Positions 33,428-41,868 are shown, numbered from the stretch's first letter. The stretch is 64,000 bases of DNA from Amycolatopsis roodepoortensis (GCF_014873915.1 NZ_JADBEJ010000005.1:1-64000), one strand, 5' to 3'. The notes: generated by a model not told the origin, from the letters alone. A program made the numbers and translations.

Positions 33428-34525
33428 TCACGGGCTGACGGCGAGCACCAGGAACGCGGCCAGCAGGACCAGGTGCACCCCGCCCTGCAGCCGCGTCGCG
33501 CGGCCGGGGACGACGGTGAGCACGCTGACCGCGATCGTCAGCGCCAGCAGCACGATGTGCGTGGCGCCGAGGCCCAGCATCAGCGGGCCGTCCAGCCAGA
33601 TCGACGCCAGTGCGATGGTCGGGATGGTGAGCCCGATGCTCGCGATCGCCGAACCGTAGGCGAGGTTCAGGCTGGTCTGCATCCGGTCGCGTCGTGCGGC
33701 CCTGGTCGCGGCCAGGGTCTCGGGCAGCAGCACCAGCATGGCGATCACGACGCCGACGAACGACTGCGGGAAACCCGCGGCGCGGACCCCCGCTTCGATC
33801 GCGGGCGACTCGACCTTCGCCAGGCCGACGACCGCAACCAAGGCGACCAGCAGCAGCCCGAGGCTGGTCAGCGCGGCCTTGTTGGTCGGCGGCTCGGCGT
33901 GTACCTCTTCCTTGACCGCGCCCTCGCTGTCCACCGGCAGGAAGAAGTCGCGGTGACGCACGGTCTGCGTGAGCACGAAAAGCCCGTAGAGCAGCAGCGA
34001 CGCGACAGCTGCGAAGGTGAGCTGCGTGCCGTTGAAGGCCGGACCGGGGGTGCTCGTGGTGAACGTCGGCAGCACGAGGGTGACCGAAGCGAGTGTCGCC
34101 ACGGTGGCGAGCGCGCCGCCACTGCCTTCGGGGTTGAAGTGCGTCTCGCCGTAGCGGCGGGCGCCGACCATGAGCGAGATGCCGGCGATGCCGTTCATCG
34201 TGATCATCACCGCGGCGAACACGGTGTCGCGGGCGAGGGTCCCGGCCTCGGGGCCGCCGGAGGACATCATCGTCACGATCAGCGCGACTTCGATGACCGT
34301 GACCGCGATCGCCAGCACCAGGGAGCCGAAGGGTTCCCCGACGCGATGCGCGACCACCTCGGCGTGGTGCACCGCCGCCAGCACCGTGCCGCCGAGCGCG
34401 AGCGCGACGATGACCACGGGCACCGGGCCCAGGTCGCGGCCCCAGCTCAGCGCCAGCACGACTATGGCGAGGACCGGCATGACGGTGGTCCAGGACACCG
34501 GGAATCGTCTGCGCGAAGCGGCCAT
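33428..34525 (-). CDS. chaA: Calcium/proton antiporter, ChaA type (CaCA superfamily)
   Basis: This 365-residue membrane protein has about eleven hydrophobic helices and a loop of charged residues. The CaCA alpha-repeat signature reads PEAGTLARDTVFAAVMITMNG in the first half and FPQSFVGVVIAMLVLLPETL in the second, both with the conserved acidic residue. It should export Ca2+ (or Na+/K+) in exchange for protons. The ATG at 34525 follows AAGGTGAC, a good Shine-Dalgarno. It is separated by 54 bases from the ligase gene downstream. Confidence 0.85.
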   Translation of the reverse strand: MAASRRRFPVSWTTVMPVLAIVVLALSWGRDLGPVPVVIVALALGGTVLAAVHHAEVVAHRVGEPFGSLVLAIAVTVIEVALIVTMMSSGGPEAGTLARDTVFAAVMITMNGIAGISLMVGARRYGETHFNPEGSGGALATVATLASVTLVLPTFTTSTPGPAFNGTQLTFAAVASLLLYGLFVLTQTVRHRDFFLPVDSEGAVKEEVHAEPPTNKAALTSLGLLLVALVAVVGLAKVESPAIEAGVRAAGFPQSFVGVVIAMLVLLPETLAATRAARRDRMQTSLNLAYGSAIASIGLTIPTIALASIWLDGPLMLGLGATHIVLLALTIAVSVLTVVPGRATRLQGGVHLVLLAAFLVLAVSP

Positions 34526-34677
34526 GCCGTCACCTTCGCACACTCTGCGTGACGTCGCCCCTTCGTGGGGGTCGTGGGTGACGAAGTCCTCGGCGGATGC
34601 ACACCGGGGCCGTCACCTTCGACCCTGCGCCGATCGGCTTCGACGGTCCCTTCGGCGGCCATAAGGCCAGCGGACCA

Positions 34678-34929
34678 TCACGAAGGGCGAACGACGGGGA
34701 TCTTGACGGTGATCCGCTCGTCCGCGGCCACGATCCGCTGAAGGCGGAACCGGCAGAGGGCGTGGAACATCTCGCCCAGCTCTTCGGGATCGATACGGCC
34801 TTCGAGGTCACGTTTGCTCGCGTTGAGCACCCGGCTGATCACGGCCGCGGGCACGCGGCCACCGAATTCGCCCATCAGCCAGACACCGATTTCGCCGATC
34901 TCGTCCGTGATCGTGCGCTGCGCGGTCAT
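34678..34929 (-). CDS. Small helical protein, resembles DUF3562-type dimerisation proteins
   Basis: This 83-residue protein reads as three amphipathic helices with EIGVWLMGEFGGRVPAAVISRV and LEGRIDPEELGEMFHALCRF, a pattern I associate with the three-helix bundle (DUF3562-like) proteins of actinomycetes. No catalytic motif is visible. AGAGGT lies 8 bases before the ATG at 34929, which decides the start over the longer reading frame upstream. Function unknown. Confidence 0.6.
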   Translation of the reverse strand: MTAQRTITDEIGEIGVWLMGEFGGRVPAAVISRVLNASKRDLEGRIDPEELGEMFHALCRFRLQRIVAADERITVKIPVVRPS

Positions 34930-35161
34930 CGGCCGTACCTCTTCGCGTCGGAGGGTCACGACACTCCGACGGGTGACCGGAACACCCATGACGGGATCCT
35001 CGCGAGATTGCTCTGCTCGGCCTAACCGCGCGGCGTCGGTTGCACCGAACCGTGCAGCGGGCCGGACCGATCTCCGGGAGAACCCCGATGTGACCGGCAA
35101 CCGGGTGTGCCAGCCTCGAAGCTGACCATTGTGGACAGTCAGGGAGGAGGGCGCACGCGTA

Positions 35162-35695
35162 GTGGCCCCGGCAAGTGATGAAGAGACCACACGATGGATA
35201 GCGGAGCTGACGGCGCTCTGTGAGCTTTACCGGTCCGCGGAGATCGCGGGATCGACGGAGGCGGTGTCACACGCGGGGTGGCACACCGGAGCCCGGATCG
35301 GGACGAGTACCGCGGACGGGCGGATGCTGGCCTACCACGATTCGGGTGTCGAGGCGGAATGCGTCTTCCGGGAGGGAGAGCGCACGCTGTTCAACATCAT
35401 GAGCACCGGTTACGGGCGCGACACCGGCGAGCGCGGGTTCGCCGTGTGGAGCAGACGGCCGGGCGTGCTCGGAGCGATCGACCCCGGAGTGACGCGGCTG
35501 GAGGTGACCGATGCGGACGGCGATGTCGTCCAGGCCGCGATCGTGGCGCACACCTTCGCGGTGGACGTGGATCTCGGCCCGGTGCCCCAGACGATCGACG
35601 AGATTTTCGCCCCATGGGAGCCGCCGGAGCTGACGGTCCGGGTGTACGGCGAGGGCGACTCGCTGCGGTACGAAGGTCCTCTGCTGACCGCGTGA
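35162..35695 (+). CDS. Conserved-looking hypothetical protein
   Basis: This 177-residue cytosolic protein shows no family I recognise. It is acidic, lacks signal peptide and membrane helices, and contains the segments EIAGSTEAVSHAGWHTGARI and GFAVWSRRPGVLGAIDPGV. Codon usage is typical of the region. The GTG at 35162 follows GGAGGAGGG by about 12 bases; a TTG at 35129 is the other option. It is followed by a 230-base stretch of long palindromes and then a convergent secreted protease. Confidence 0.65.
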   Translation: MAPASDEETTRWIAELTALCELYRSAEIAGSTEAVSHAGWHTGARIGTSTADGRMLAYHDSGVEAECVFREGERTLFNIMSTGYGRDTGERGFAVWSRRPGVLGAIDPGVTRLEVTDADGDVVQAAIVAHTFAVDVDLGPVPQTIDEIFAPWEPPELTVRVYGEGDSLRYEGPLLTA

Positions 35696-35748
35696 AAGTA
35701 GATTCGAGAAGCGGCAACGCCCGGGCTGCCCGCCGTGCTTGAACAGCG

Positions 35749-35865
35749 AACTCGCGTGATTGAAGGCGTAACTCGCGTGATTGGAGCCGCATCACGCGAG
35801 TTACGCCTCCAAGCACGCATGATGCGACCTCACGCACGCGAGTTACGCCTTCAATCACGCGAGTT
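35749..35865. repeat. Nested tandem/inverted repeats of CGCGAGTTACGCC type
   Basis: The outer arms 35749-35779 and 35835-35865 pair perfectly over 31 bp. Within them, 35765-35781 pairs with 35791-35807 over 17 bp (GGCGTAACTCGCGTGAT and its inverse). The unit AACTCGCGTGAT or its complement therefore occurs four times and two mutually exclusive folds are possible. No coding sequence is seen in this stretch. Confidence 0.85.
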
Positions 35866-35874
35866 ACGGCCCAA

Positions 35875-35914
35875 CGTGTAGGCGCCCTTCGCCACGGCGA
35901 AGGGCGCCTACACG
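35875..35914. terminator. Strong hairpin between convergent genes
   Basis: CGTGTAGGCGCCCTTCGCC at 35875-35893 pairs with its exact inverse at 35896-35914, a 19-bp stem with two central bases. It lies 12 bases before the stop of the convergent protease gene and probably terminates it. Confidence 0.7.
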
Positions 35915-35925
35915 TACCTGCGAGG

Positions 35926-37389
35926 TCAGCCGTTCGGAGTCGTGATCACCGCGAACGTGGAGCCCTGACTGGCGATCCGTTCGCTGAGGTCGGTCGTGAT
36001 CGTCTCGATCGGCGCGTAGTTGTTCAGCTCACCGGCCTGGCAGGGGCCCGATCGGGACTGCTGGTTGCCGACCAGGATGCCCAATGCCGCGTGGTCGGCC
36101 TGGCTGAACAGCGGTCCGCCGCTGTCACCCGGACGGGCGCAGAGGTCGGTGTTGATGCCGACGTCCGTGGACAGGACGCGTCCGCAGCGGGTCCCGACGA
36201 GGTAGCCGGCGCCCGCGCCGCTGTCGACGGAATCGGGGTAGTTCACCGCACTCGACGCCGTCCCGGAGGCGCAGACGACATACCCGGCCTTGATGTCGGC
36301 GAGCTTGCGAGCACTGGTGATGTACTCGTCGACCGAGGTGGCCTGCGCGCCGCACGGGGTGTCACCGTTGCTGTCCATACCGCCGTTGCGGCAGTACTTC
36401 AGCACGCGGTTGCGGCCGGTCTGGCCTTCGAGCCACTGCGTCGCCGCCGCGTCGTTCACGTACGGCAGTGCCGCGTAGTCGTACGGGTAGGAGCTCTTCT
36501 CGATGCCGTGCTGCTGCAGCACGTCGTTGCCGTTGTGCTGCGTCGGCGTGTTGTTGGTCTTGGTCCGCATGCAATGTCCAGCCGTGAGCACCCAGCCCTT
36601 GCCGGGGAAACCGCCGCCGGTCGACCGCAGGTTGAAGCCGCTGGTGCAACCACCCCAGGTGCCGTTGTCGCGCTTCATGTCCAGCCGGAGGCCGCCGCGC
36701 ATCGGGCCGTAGTTCGTGCAGTAGAGCGGATGACAGAAACCCAGATCCACGTTCGCCGTGGACAGCGCGTTCGGGTTCTTCAGCACGCGCGAGACGACCA
36801 TGCCGGATTCCGCTGCCGCGGCCTGGTGCGCGGCGTTCGTTTCGGCGGCCGCGGCCCGGACGGCCGCCTTCTCCTGCGCCACCCAGTCGCGTTCCCAAAG
36901 CACGACACGGTTTTCGGACTCGCTCACCGAAGGCAGGTACACCGCGTCCGGACCGGCGCCGACCTTGGCCGCGACGCGTTCCTTCGCCGCCGTGAGCTGC
37001 TGCAACGAATGCTGCACCTGTTGCGTGCGAACGGCGGAGCGGGCGGGCATCGCCTTCAGATACGGCTCGGCCGCCGAGGGCTTGGTCATCGCCACGACCA
37101 GTTGCCCCTTGTCCTGGTCGAGCCACATGCCGCCGTACTCCGCGCCGCGGTCGCGGCGGAGCAGTTCGTCCAGTTTCCGGCTGTCGGTCTGGAGTTCCAG
37201 ACGCCGCAACGCCTCCTGTTCGCTCACTCGGTAGTTCTCGACCAGATAACGCGTCGACTCCCGCACCGAAGCGGGGTCGAGCGAGGTGTGGAACGACTGC
37301 ACGGTTTCGGCCGTCGCCGGACTGCCCAGTGCCATGGTCGCTGCCAGCACCGAAGCGGCCAGCGCCCCCAGTCTTCTAGCTCTCCGCAC
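35926..37389 (-). CDS. Secreted trypsin-like (S1) serine protease with long propeptide
   Basis: This 487-residue protein has a signal peptide (cleavage near SPATAE, residue 28), a charged propeptide of about 170 residues, and a chymotrypsin-fold domain. The catalytic triad is visible as His272 in VLTAGHC, Asp304 in PYDYAALPY and Ser423 in GDSGGPL. Cysteines in CHPLYC, GGC, GHC, CRNGG and CGRVL suggest several disulfides. It should be exported and activated by removal of the propeptide, as in alpha-lytic-type proteases. The GTG at 37389 follows GAGGAG by 6-8 bases. Confidence 0.88.
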   Translation of the reverse strand: MRRARRLGALAASVLAATMALGSPATAETVQSFHTSLDPASVRESTRYLVENYRVSEQEALRRLELQTDSRKLDELLRRDRGAEYGGMWLDQDKGQLVVAMTKPSAAEPYLKAMPARSAVRTQQVQHSLQQLTAAKERVAAKVGAGPDAVYLPSVSESENRVVLWERDWVAQEKAAVRAAAAETNAAHQAAAAESGMVVSRVLKNPNALSTANVDLGFCHPLYCTNYGPMRGGLRLDMKRDNGTWGGCTSGFNLRSTGGGFPGKGWVLTAGHCMRTKTNNTPTQHNGNDVLQQHGIEKSSYPYDYAALPYVNDAAATQWLEGQTGRNRVLKYCRNGGMDSNGDTPCGAQATSVDEYITSARKLADIKAGYVVCASGTASSAVNYPDSVDSGAGAGYLVGTRCGRVLSTDVGINTDLCARPGDSGGPLFSQADHAALGILVGNQQSRSGPCQAGELNNYAPIETITTDLSERIASQGSTFAVITTPNG

Positions 37390-37471
37390 GAGATCTCCTC
37401 ACATGTCGGGCGTTCGCGATCATTCAACCGGACGCCGCCACACGCGTGGGGAGATTTTCCGACAATGCCGG

Positions 37472-37507
37472 GCGCCCCGTGCCCGCGATGCGGCGGGCAC
37501 GGGGCGC
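37472..37507. terminator. Intrinsic-type hairpin downstream of the small membrane protein
   Basis: GCGCCCCGTGCCCGC at 37472-37486 pairs perfectly with 37493-37507 over 15 bp with a 6-nt loop. It begins 7 bases beyond the stop of the gene at 37514-37915 and lies upstream of the protease start, so it probably insulates the two. Confidence 0.65.
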
Positions 37508-37513
37508 GATTCG

Positions 37514-37915
37514 TCACAGACTGGGCTCTCGGCGCTGTTTTCCTTGGCGGGACTTGACGATCCAGGCGCAGAAGAGCGTCAGGAGACCGACACTGGTCCC
37601 CGCCGAAACCCCGATTTGCGGGGTGCTGATCCTGACGACGCCGACGACGATTCCGCCACCGATCGTCAGCAGGAGACACATCCGCAGGGTCGGGGCCCAG
37701 CCGGCGAGGACCGCCATCGCCAGGCAGAGCCAGCTGTCGCGCGCCTGCTCCTTGCGATGGCGTCCCGGTGTCCTCAGGAGCGGCCGCGCCGTGCGGATCA
37801 TTTCCGCGGACGTCGCGACTCGCCGAACCGGCCTTTCGGCGTGTTCGATGACGACTTTGACCCGTTGGGGCGGCTCGTTGTCTGGTGTCTTCGTGTTGTC
37901 GGGCTGTAAGGTCAC
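37514..37915 (-). CDS. Small membrane protein, hypothetical
   Basis: This 133-residue protein has a basic, Pro-rich N-terminal cytoplasmic segment with RHRKEQARD, followed by two to three hydrophobic helices (SWLCLAMAVLAGWAPTL, MCLLLTIGGGIVVGVV and SAGTSVGLLTLFCAWIV) and a basic C-terminus. No family is recognised. The GTG at 37915 is preceded by GGACGG. A terminator hairpin follows. Confidence 0.55.
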   Translation of the reverse strand: MTLQPDNTKTPDNEPPQRVKVVIEHAERPVRRVATSAEMIRTARPLLRTPGRHRKEQARDSWLCLAMAVLAGWAPTLRMCLLLTIGGGIVVGVVRISTPQIGVSAGTSVGLLTLFCAWIVKSRQGKQRREPSL

Positions 37916-38110
37916 GACCGTCCTGTCCTTGTTCTAGCGAGCGGGCGAATGGACATCCGCGTGGCCTCCTGTGACAGCAGGGGGCCACGCGTGCGTTACC
38001 GGTTCTTGACCGGTGCGGCTGAGGACATCTTGGCGAAAGCAGACTGTGACCGTTCAGTAGTACTGCGTGTGTCTCGATGAACGGTATGCACGCGTCGCTC
38101 AACGGTCTGG

Positions 38111-38398
38111 GTGACCACGAAAACTACTAAAAGTAGTGGGTGGGACCGAATGGACCAGTGCCGCCGGGAGGCCTTCGCGGCCCGGCATCTTGCCTTCCCG
38201 GTGTCATCGGGGCATTTACAACGGCAAGGAAGTCCGCAGGTGGAGGCCAACGTCGATGCGATCGCGCGTGGCGCTCTCGCATTGTGCGAAATGCTGATCG
38301 CAACTGCCGGGTACGGTCGAACTTCGCCCAAGGTCGACGAGATTCGAGCATCCATGCTCACGGTGGGTTCACTCGAACAGGCGGGTGCTCACCCGTAG
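38111..38398 (+). CDS. Possible small hypothetical protein
   Basis: This 95-residue reading frame starts at a GTG and encodes a mostly helical polypeptide with VEANVDAIARGALALCEMLIAT in the middle. Third-position GC is lower than in neighbours, and codons such as ACT, AAA and AGT occur near the start, so it is either a recently acquired small gene or not coding. An internal ATG at 38150 could be the true start. No family recognised. The 195 bases before it hold a weak CGTGGCC/GGCCACG hairpin (37960-37989) and nothing else I can name. Confidence 0.4.
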   Translation: MTTKTTKSSGWDRMDQCRREAFAARHLAFPVSSGHLQRQGSPQVEANVDAIARGALALCEMLIATAGYGRTSPKVDEIRASMLTVGSLEQAGAHP

Positions 38399-38405
38399 TC
38401 GCCTC

Positions 38406-38443
38406 GCTCGGCTCACCAACAGCGAGTGACCGCTCAGCCGAGC
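38406..38443. terminator. Weak inverted repeat at the end of the DUF2891 gene
   Basis: GCTCGGCT at 38406-38413 pairs with AGCCGAGC at 38436-38443 with a long loop. It overlaps the stop of the DUF2891 gene and lies just after the possible small gene on the other strand, so it may act as a terminator for both. Confidence 0.35.
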
Positions 38444-39474
38444 AGGAGGAGCGCGTAGTAGGCAAGGAAGTGTTCGACCATGTAGGCGCCGCCGGTGGTC
38501 TGAGCGAGCGAAGCGTGGGTATGAGCGTGTGTGGCTTCGAGGGCGGCACGAATCCGGTCGTCCTGGTCGGGGAGTGCGGCCGCGATGCGGTGCCAGCACC
38601 ACGCCCGGTGCAGGTTGAGACCGTGCAGATGGGCGAGTTGTCCGTCGGAGGTGTCCGTCACGGTCGCCGGGGTGAAGAGGGGCGTGGGTTTCCGTTCCGC
38701 GATACCAGGAAGAAAGGCGTCCAGCCAATCCGCGAACTCGGCCGCGGGCATCAGGCGGGACATGAGCTCGGCCTCGGCGAGGGCGGGGGACAGGAAGTCG
38801 GCTCCTGACGGTTCCCAGGAGCCGGGGTAATCGCGGTCGGATCCGAACCAGCGCCAAGCCGTCTCGATGAGGAGGCGGTGCAGCCGCGGGTCGCCGTGGT
38901 CAGCGAGGTACTCCGCGTACGGAAGAGCGCGGGACAACCCGAACGCGCCGTTGTCATGCACCCCGTACCGGATCGGGTAGGTGGCACGGGGAAGCCAGTC
39001 GAGGTAGCGGTTCACGAAGACCGCGCTCAAGCGGTGCAATCCCGCTGACCAACGCGTGGCGTCCGGATCGTCCCAGGTGGCGACTTCGCAGGTGAGTTCC
39101 AGCAGTGCCGACCAGCCGTACGGGCGCTGGGTGTTGCGCTGCTCCTCAGGGGCGAAGTACGAGATCTCGCCTGAGAGCGCTTCGGTGGTCAGGTGCTCAC
39201 CGAGAAGGGTGCGGATCTCCTCGGCGGGCACGAGTTCGGGGTGATGACGGAGCAAACGCACGAGGACCCAGAACATCTCCACGCAGGAATGCCAGTCGAA
39301 ACTGCCGTAGAAGCACGGATGCGACAGTTTCGGCGAGCGGATGGGCACGCCTTCGAGGTGCCAGTGACTCTCGTGGTGCGGATATTCGCGTACGACGTTC
39401 GTCAACGCCGTCCTGGCGAGCGCGCCGGCATTCGACTTCAGCAGCCGGCCGCGTTCGGTATCCCATTCTGTCAT
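38434..39474 (-). CDS. DUF2891 family protein
   Basis: This 346-residue protein matches the DUF2891 family: HPCFYGSFDWHSCVEMFW near residue 55 and GLSRALPYAEYL and WRWFGSDRDYPGSWEPSG in the centre, with a C-terminal TGGAYMVEHFLAYYALLLL. The many aromatic and His residues suggest an alpha/alpha-toroid fold as in glycoside hydrolase-like proteins, but no activity is established that I know of. It is cytosolic. The ATG at 39474 follows GAGGGGGCGG. The methyltransferase gene is divergent 37 bases away. Confidence 0.82.
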   Translation of the reverse strand: MTEWDTERGRLLKSNAGALARTALTNVVREYPHHESHWHLEGVPIRSPKLSHPCFYGSFDWHSCVEMFWVLVRLLRHHPELVPAEEIRTLLGEHLTTEALSGEISYFAPEEQRNTQRPYGWSALLELTCEVATWDDPDATRWSAGLHRLSAVFVNRYLDWLPRATYPIRYGVHDNGAFGLSRALPYAEYLADHGDPRLHRLLIETAWRWFGSDRDYPGSWEPSGADFLSPALAEAELMSRLMPAAEFADWLDAFLPGIAERKPTPLFTPATVTDTSDGQLAHLHGLNLHRAWCWHRIAAALPDQDDRIRAALEATHAHTHASLAQTTGGAYMVEHFLAYYALLLLG

Positions 39475-39511
39475 CGGACCGCCCCCTCACTCACGAGGTT
39501 ACGATGCGGGA

Positions 39512-40195
39512 GTGGACGAACGACCGATCACCACGGCGCAGCGCAACTTCCGGCGGGTCGCCGAAGAGCTGGAAAGCATGGGGACCCAGGATCGTTTCAC
39601 CTACATCTTCCGCTCCCGGCTGTGGAGTTCCTCCTCGGTCTCCGGGCCCGGTTCGGAGTCGGTCCAGACGCGGGAATTGAGCGACCGGCTGCCCGCCCTC
39701 CTCGAACGTTTTGGGGTGCGCACCCTGCTCGACCTGCCGTGCGGCGACTACGGCTGGCTCAGTGAAGTGGGCCTGGATCTCGACCGGTACATCGGTGCCG
39801 ACATCGTTCCCGACCTGATCGAGATGAACGCCGAACGGTTCCGGGACGACCCGGTCCACGAGTTCCGGGTACTCGATCTGACCGGTGATCCGCTACCGTC
39901 TGCCGACCTCGTGTTGTGCCGGGATTGCCTGGTCCATCTGAGTTTCGCCGATATCGGGCGGGCCCTGCGCAATCTGCGGCGGAGCGGTTCCCGGTACCTG
40001 CTGACCACGACCTTCACCGAACTGCGGACCAACACCGACATCGTGACCGGCGACTGGCGGCCGCTGAATCTGTGCCGGGAGCCGTTCGGGTTCCCGGAGC
40101 CGCTGGCCGTGCTGGTCGAGGGGTGTACCGAGGAGGGCGGCGCCTACGCGGACAAGTCCTTGGGCTTGTGGGAGATCTCCGCGATCACGGACTGA
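39512..40195 (+). CDS. Class I SAM-dependent methyltransferase, small
   Basis: This 227-residue protein contains LLDLPCGDYGWLSEV as SAM motif I, GADIVPDLIEMN as motif II and LVLCRDCLVHLSFADIGRAL after strand 4, features of a class I methyltransferase. The Cys-Gly-Asp version of motif I matches a group of small bacterial methyltransferases of unknown substrate. TACGAT lies 6 bases before the GTG at 39512, so translation may start at the mRNA end. The 3-prime end is 5 bases from the convergent DUF1348 gene. Confidence 0.75.
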   Translation: MDERPITTAQRNFRRVAEELESMGTQDRFTYIFRSRLWSSSSVSGPGSESVQTRELSDRLPALLERFGVRTLLDLPCGDYGWLSEVGLDLDRYIGADIVPDLIEMNAERFRDDPVHEFRVLDLTGDPLPSADLVLCRDCLVHLSFADIGRALRNLRRSGSRYLLTTTFTELRTNTDIVTGDWRPLNLCREPFGFPEPLAVLVEGCTEEGGAYADKSLGLWEISAITD

Positions 40196-40200
40196 ACGGC

Positions 40201-40662
40201 TCACCGAAGCGGGAAGTCGGCGCCGTGCTCCTCCTGTGGTCGAGGGCCGTGGATGCGCCGGTCGCTCTCGGAGATGGCGACGTCGTTGATGCTCGCTTCG
40301 CGACGGCTCATGAGACCGTGCTCGTCGAACTCCCACAGTTCGTTGCCGTAGCTGCGCCACGATCGACCGGCCCGGTCGTGCCATTCGTACTGGAAGCGGA
40401 CGGCGATCCGGTCGTCGGTGAACGTCCAAAGGTTCTTGCGCAGCGCGTAATCCAGTTCCCGTTCCCACTTCCCGGTCAGGAACGCGACGATCTCCTCGCG
40501 GCCTCGGACGAAGGTCTCCCGGTTCCGCCACACCGAATCCGGCGTGTACGCCAACGTCACCTTTAGGGGGTCGCGGGTGTTCCAGGCATCCTCTGCCGCT
40601 TGGACTTTCCGCAGTGCCGTCTCGCGGGTGAACGGTGGGCAGGGCGGGCGTACTTCGGTCAT
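40201..40662 (-). CDS. DUF1348 / NTF2-like (SnoaL-type) protein
   Basis: This 153-residue protein matches DUF1348 in the nuclear-transport-factor-2 superfamily: PPFTRETALRKVQAAEDAWN, then TPDSVWRNRETFVRGREEI, FQYEWHDRAGRSWRSYGNEL and a C-terminal INDVAISESDRRIHGPRP. Function is unknown; the fold forms small hydrophobic pockets. It is divergent from a TetR gene, and two matching palindromes lie between them, so it is very probably the regulated target of that TetR. Confidence 0.85.
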   Translation of the reverse strand: MTEVRPPCPPFTRETALRKVQAAEDAWNTRDPLKVTLAYTPDSVWRNRETFVRGREEIVAFLTGKWERELDYALRKNLWTFTDDRIAVRFQYEWHDRAGRSWRSYGNELWEFDEHGLMSRREASINDVAISESDRRIHGPRPQEEHGADFPLR

Positions 40663-40681
40663 CGTCGAACCTCCGCAGGTG

Positions 40682-40733
40682 GAGAACGTGCGTTCTCTAC
40701 GTCTGGCGCCTACGATAGGGAACGACCGTTCTC
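40682..40733. promoter_or_regulatory. Twin TetR operators GAGAACG-N2-CGTTCTC
   Basis: GAGAACGTGCGTTCTC at 40682-40697 is a perfect 16-bp palindrome. GGGAACGACCGTTCTC at 40718-40733 is the same motif with one mismatch in its left arm. Their centres are 36 bases apart. They fill the 88-base gap between the DUF1348 gene and the divergent TetR gene, one near each start. Confidence 0.8.
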
Positions 40734-40750
40734 AACGTCAAGGAGACCCG

Positions 40751-41317
40751 ATGCCGGCCGCCGTCACCGAGGAGCAGAACCGCGTGGATCGCGAAGCCCT
40801 GCTCGATGCCGCCGAGAAACTCTTCTACGAGAACGGCATCCAGGCGGTCGGCATGGACCAGGTCCGCGCGGCGTCCGGCCTCTCGCTCAAGCGCATCTAC
40901 CGGTTCTTCGAAGCCAAGGAAGATCTCGTGGTGGCGATGCTCAGACGGCGTGATGCGCGCTGGCGGGGCAGCCTGGCCGCCCATGTGGAGCGGCTCGCGG
41001 ATCCCCGCGAGCGGGTGCTCTCGATCTTCGACTGGCTTGCGGAGTGGTTCGCCGAACCGGGCTTCCGCGGCTGCGCCTGGATCAACGCCCACGGCGAACT
41101 CGGCTCGTCGTCCGAGGCGGTCCTGGCGGAGGTGCGAGCACACAAGCAGGCGTTTCGCGAGCAGATCGACACCTGGGTGCGGGCCGCGGGCGGGTCGGTG
41201 ACCGAACCGGTCTACCTGCTCGCCGAAGGGGCCATCGTGACGGCGGGGATCAGCGGTGATCCGGCGCCTGCGCGTCAGGCGCGTGAGGCGGTCGCGGCAC
41301 TACTCGGGCGCGCGTGA
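40751..41317 (+). CDS. TetR-family transcriptional regulator
   Basis: This 188-residue protein has a TetR helix-turn-helix (ALLDAAEKLFYENGIQAVG, MDQVRAASGLSLKRIYRFF) and a helical regulatory domain containing WFAEPGFRGCAWINAHGEL, a pattern seen in TetR proteins that sense small electrophiles or xenobiotics. AAGGAGA lies 4-10 bases before the ATG at 40751. It is divergent from a DUF1348 gene with two matching operators in between and probably represses both itself and that gene. Confidence 0.9.
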   Translation: MPAAVTEEQNRVDREALLDAAEKLFYENGIQAVGMDQVRAASGLSLKRIYRFFEAKEDLVVAMLRRRDARWRGSLAAHVERLADPRERVLSIFDWLAEWFAEPGFRGCAWINAHGELGSSSEAVLAEVRAHKQAFREQIDTWVRAAGGSVTEPVYLLAEGAIVTAGISGDPAPARQAREAVAALLGRA

Positions 41318-41334
41318 CCACGAGGTTTCGCGGG

Positions 41335-41859
41335 TCAGGACCGGCTTAGCCGCTCGTCGATCTCGTCGAGGATTTCGGCCACGCTCGCCCAGTCGGACCG
41401 GTAGATCCCTTCGCTGGCGTACCACTCCATCACGCAGCCGTGGTGCTCGCCTGTCCGCAGATCTACGCACAGCAGGCCTCCGTCGATGGCCCGGCCGATG
41501 GGGAGGTTCGCCGTGCAGTACGGGAATCCGTCCTGGCCCGCCTGCTTGCGGTGCGTTCCTTCCGGGGCGCAGCAACCAGGGTCCGGGTACTGTGACTGCC
41601 TGGCGTACTCCTCCTCGGCTCGCGCCACCGACAGCGGCAGGTAGCCCTTCGGGATCAGGTCTCCGGCTCCGTGCACGCGCTCGTCGTCGACGCCGTCCAT
41701 GAGGGCCCACCAGGTGAGCAGCTCAGGCGGGAGTTCTAGGCCGACGCGATCTCGCAGGCGCGCGACGTGCGCGGCCGGCGCCGGTGGCCGGATTTCCCGC
41801 GCGGTGGCGGGTGCGTGTTCGGACAGCAAGGTGATGATGCGCCGCCAGGTCGCTTCCAC
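41335..41859 (-). CDS. SMI1/KNR4 family protein
   Basis: This 174-residue protein fits the SMI1/KNR4 superfamily: LRDRVGLELPPELLTWWALMDG and GDLIPKGYLPLSVARAEEEY. The C-terminal YASEGIYRSDWASVAEILDEI is also typical. Members serve as immunity proteins in bacterial toxin systems or as general cytosolic binding proteins; no toxin gene is next to it here, so a stand-alone role is possible. The start is the GTG at 41859. It ends convergent to the TetR gene and lies just downstream of aztA on the same strand. Confidence 0.75.
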   Translation of the reverse strand: MEATWRRIITLLSEHAPATAREIRPPAPAAHVARLRDRVGLELPPELLTWWALMDGVDDERVHGAGDLIPKGYLPLSVARAEEEYARQSQYPDPGCCAPEGTHRKQAGQDGFPYCTANLPIGRAIDGGLLCVDLRTGEHHGCVMEWYASEGIYRSDWASVAEILDEIDERLSRS

Positions 41860-41868
41860 CGGTGCACC

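Noticed and set aside
32657..34552. A 631-residue open frame antisense to ligA and the antiporter
   Set aside because: Gly/Asp/Arg-rich shadow frame; both sense genes are full length with motifs.
36091..37557. A 488-residue open frame antisense to the S1 protease
   Set aside because: No motifs; the sense gene has signal peptide and complete catalytic triad.
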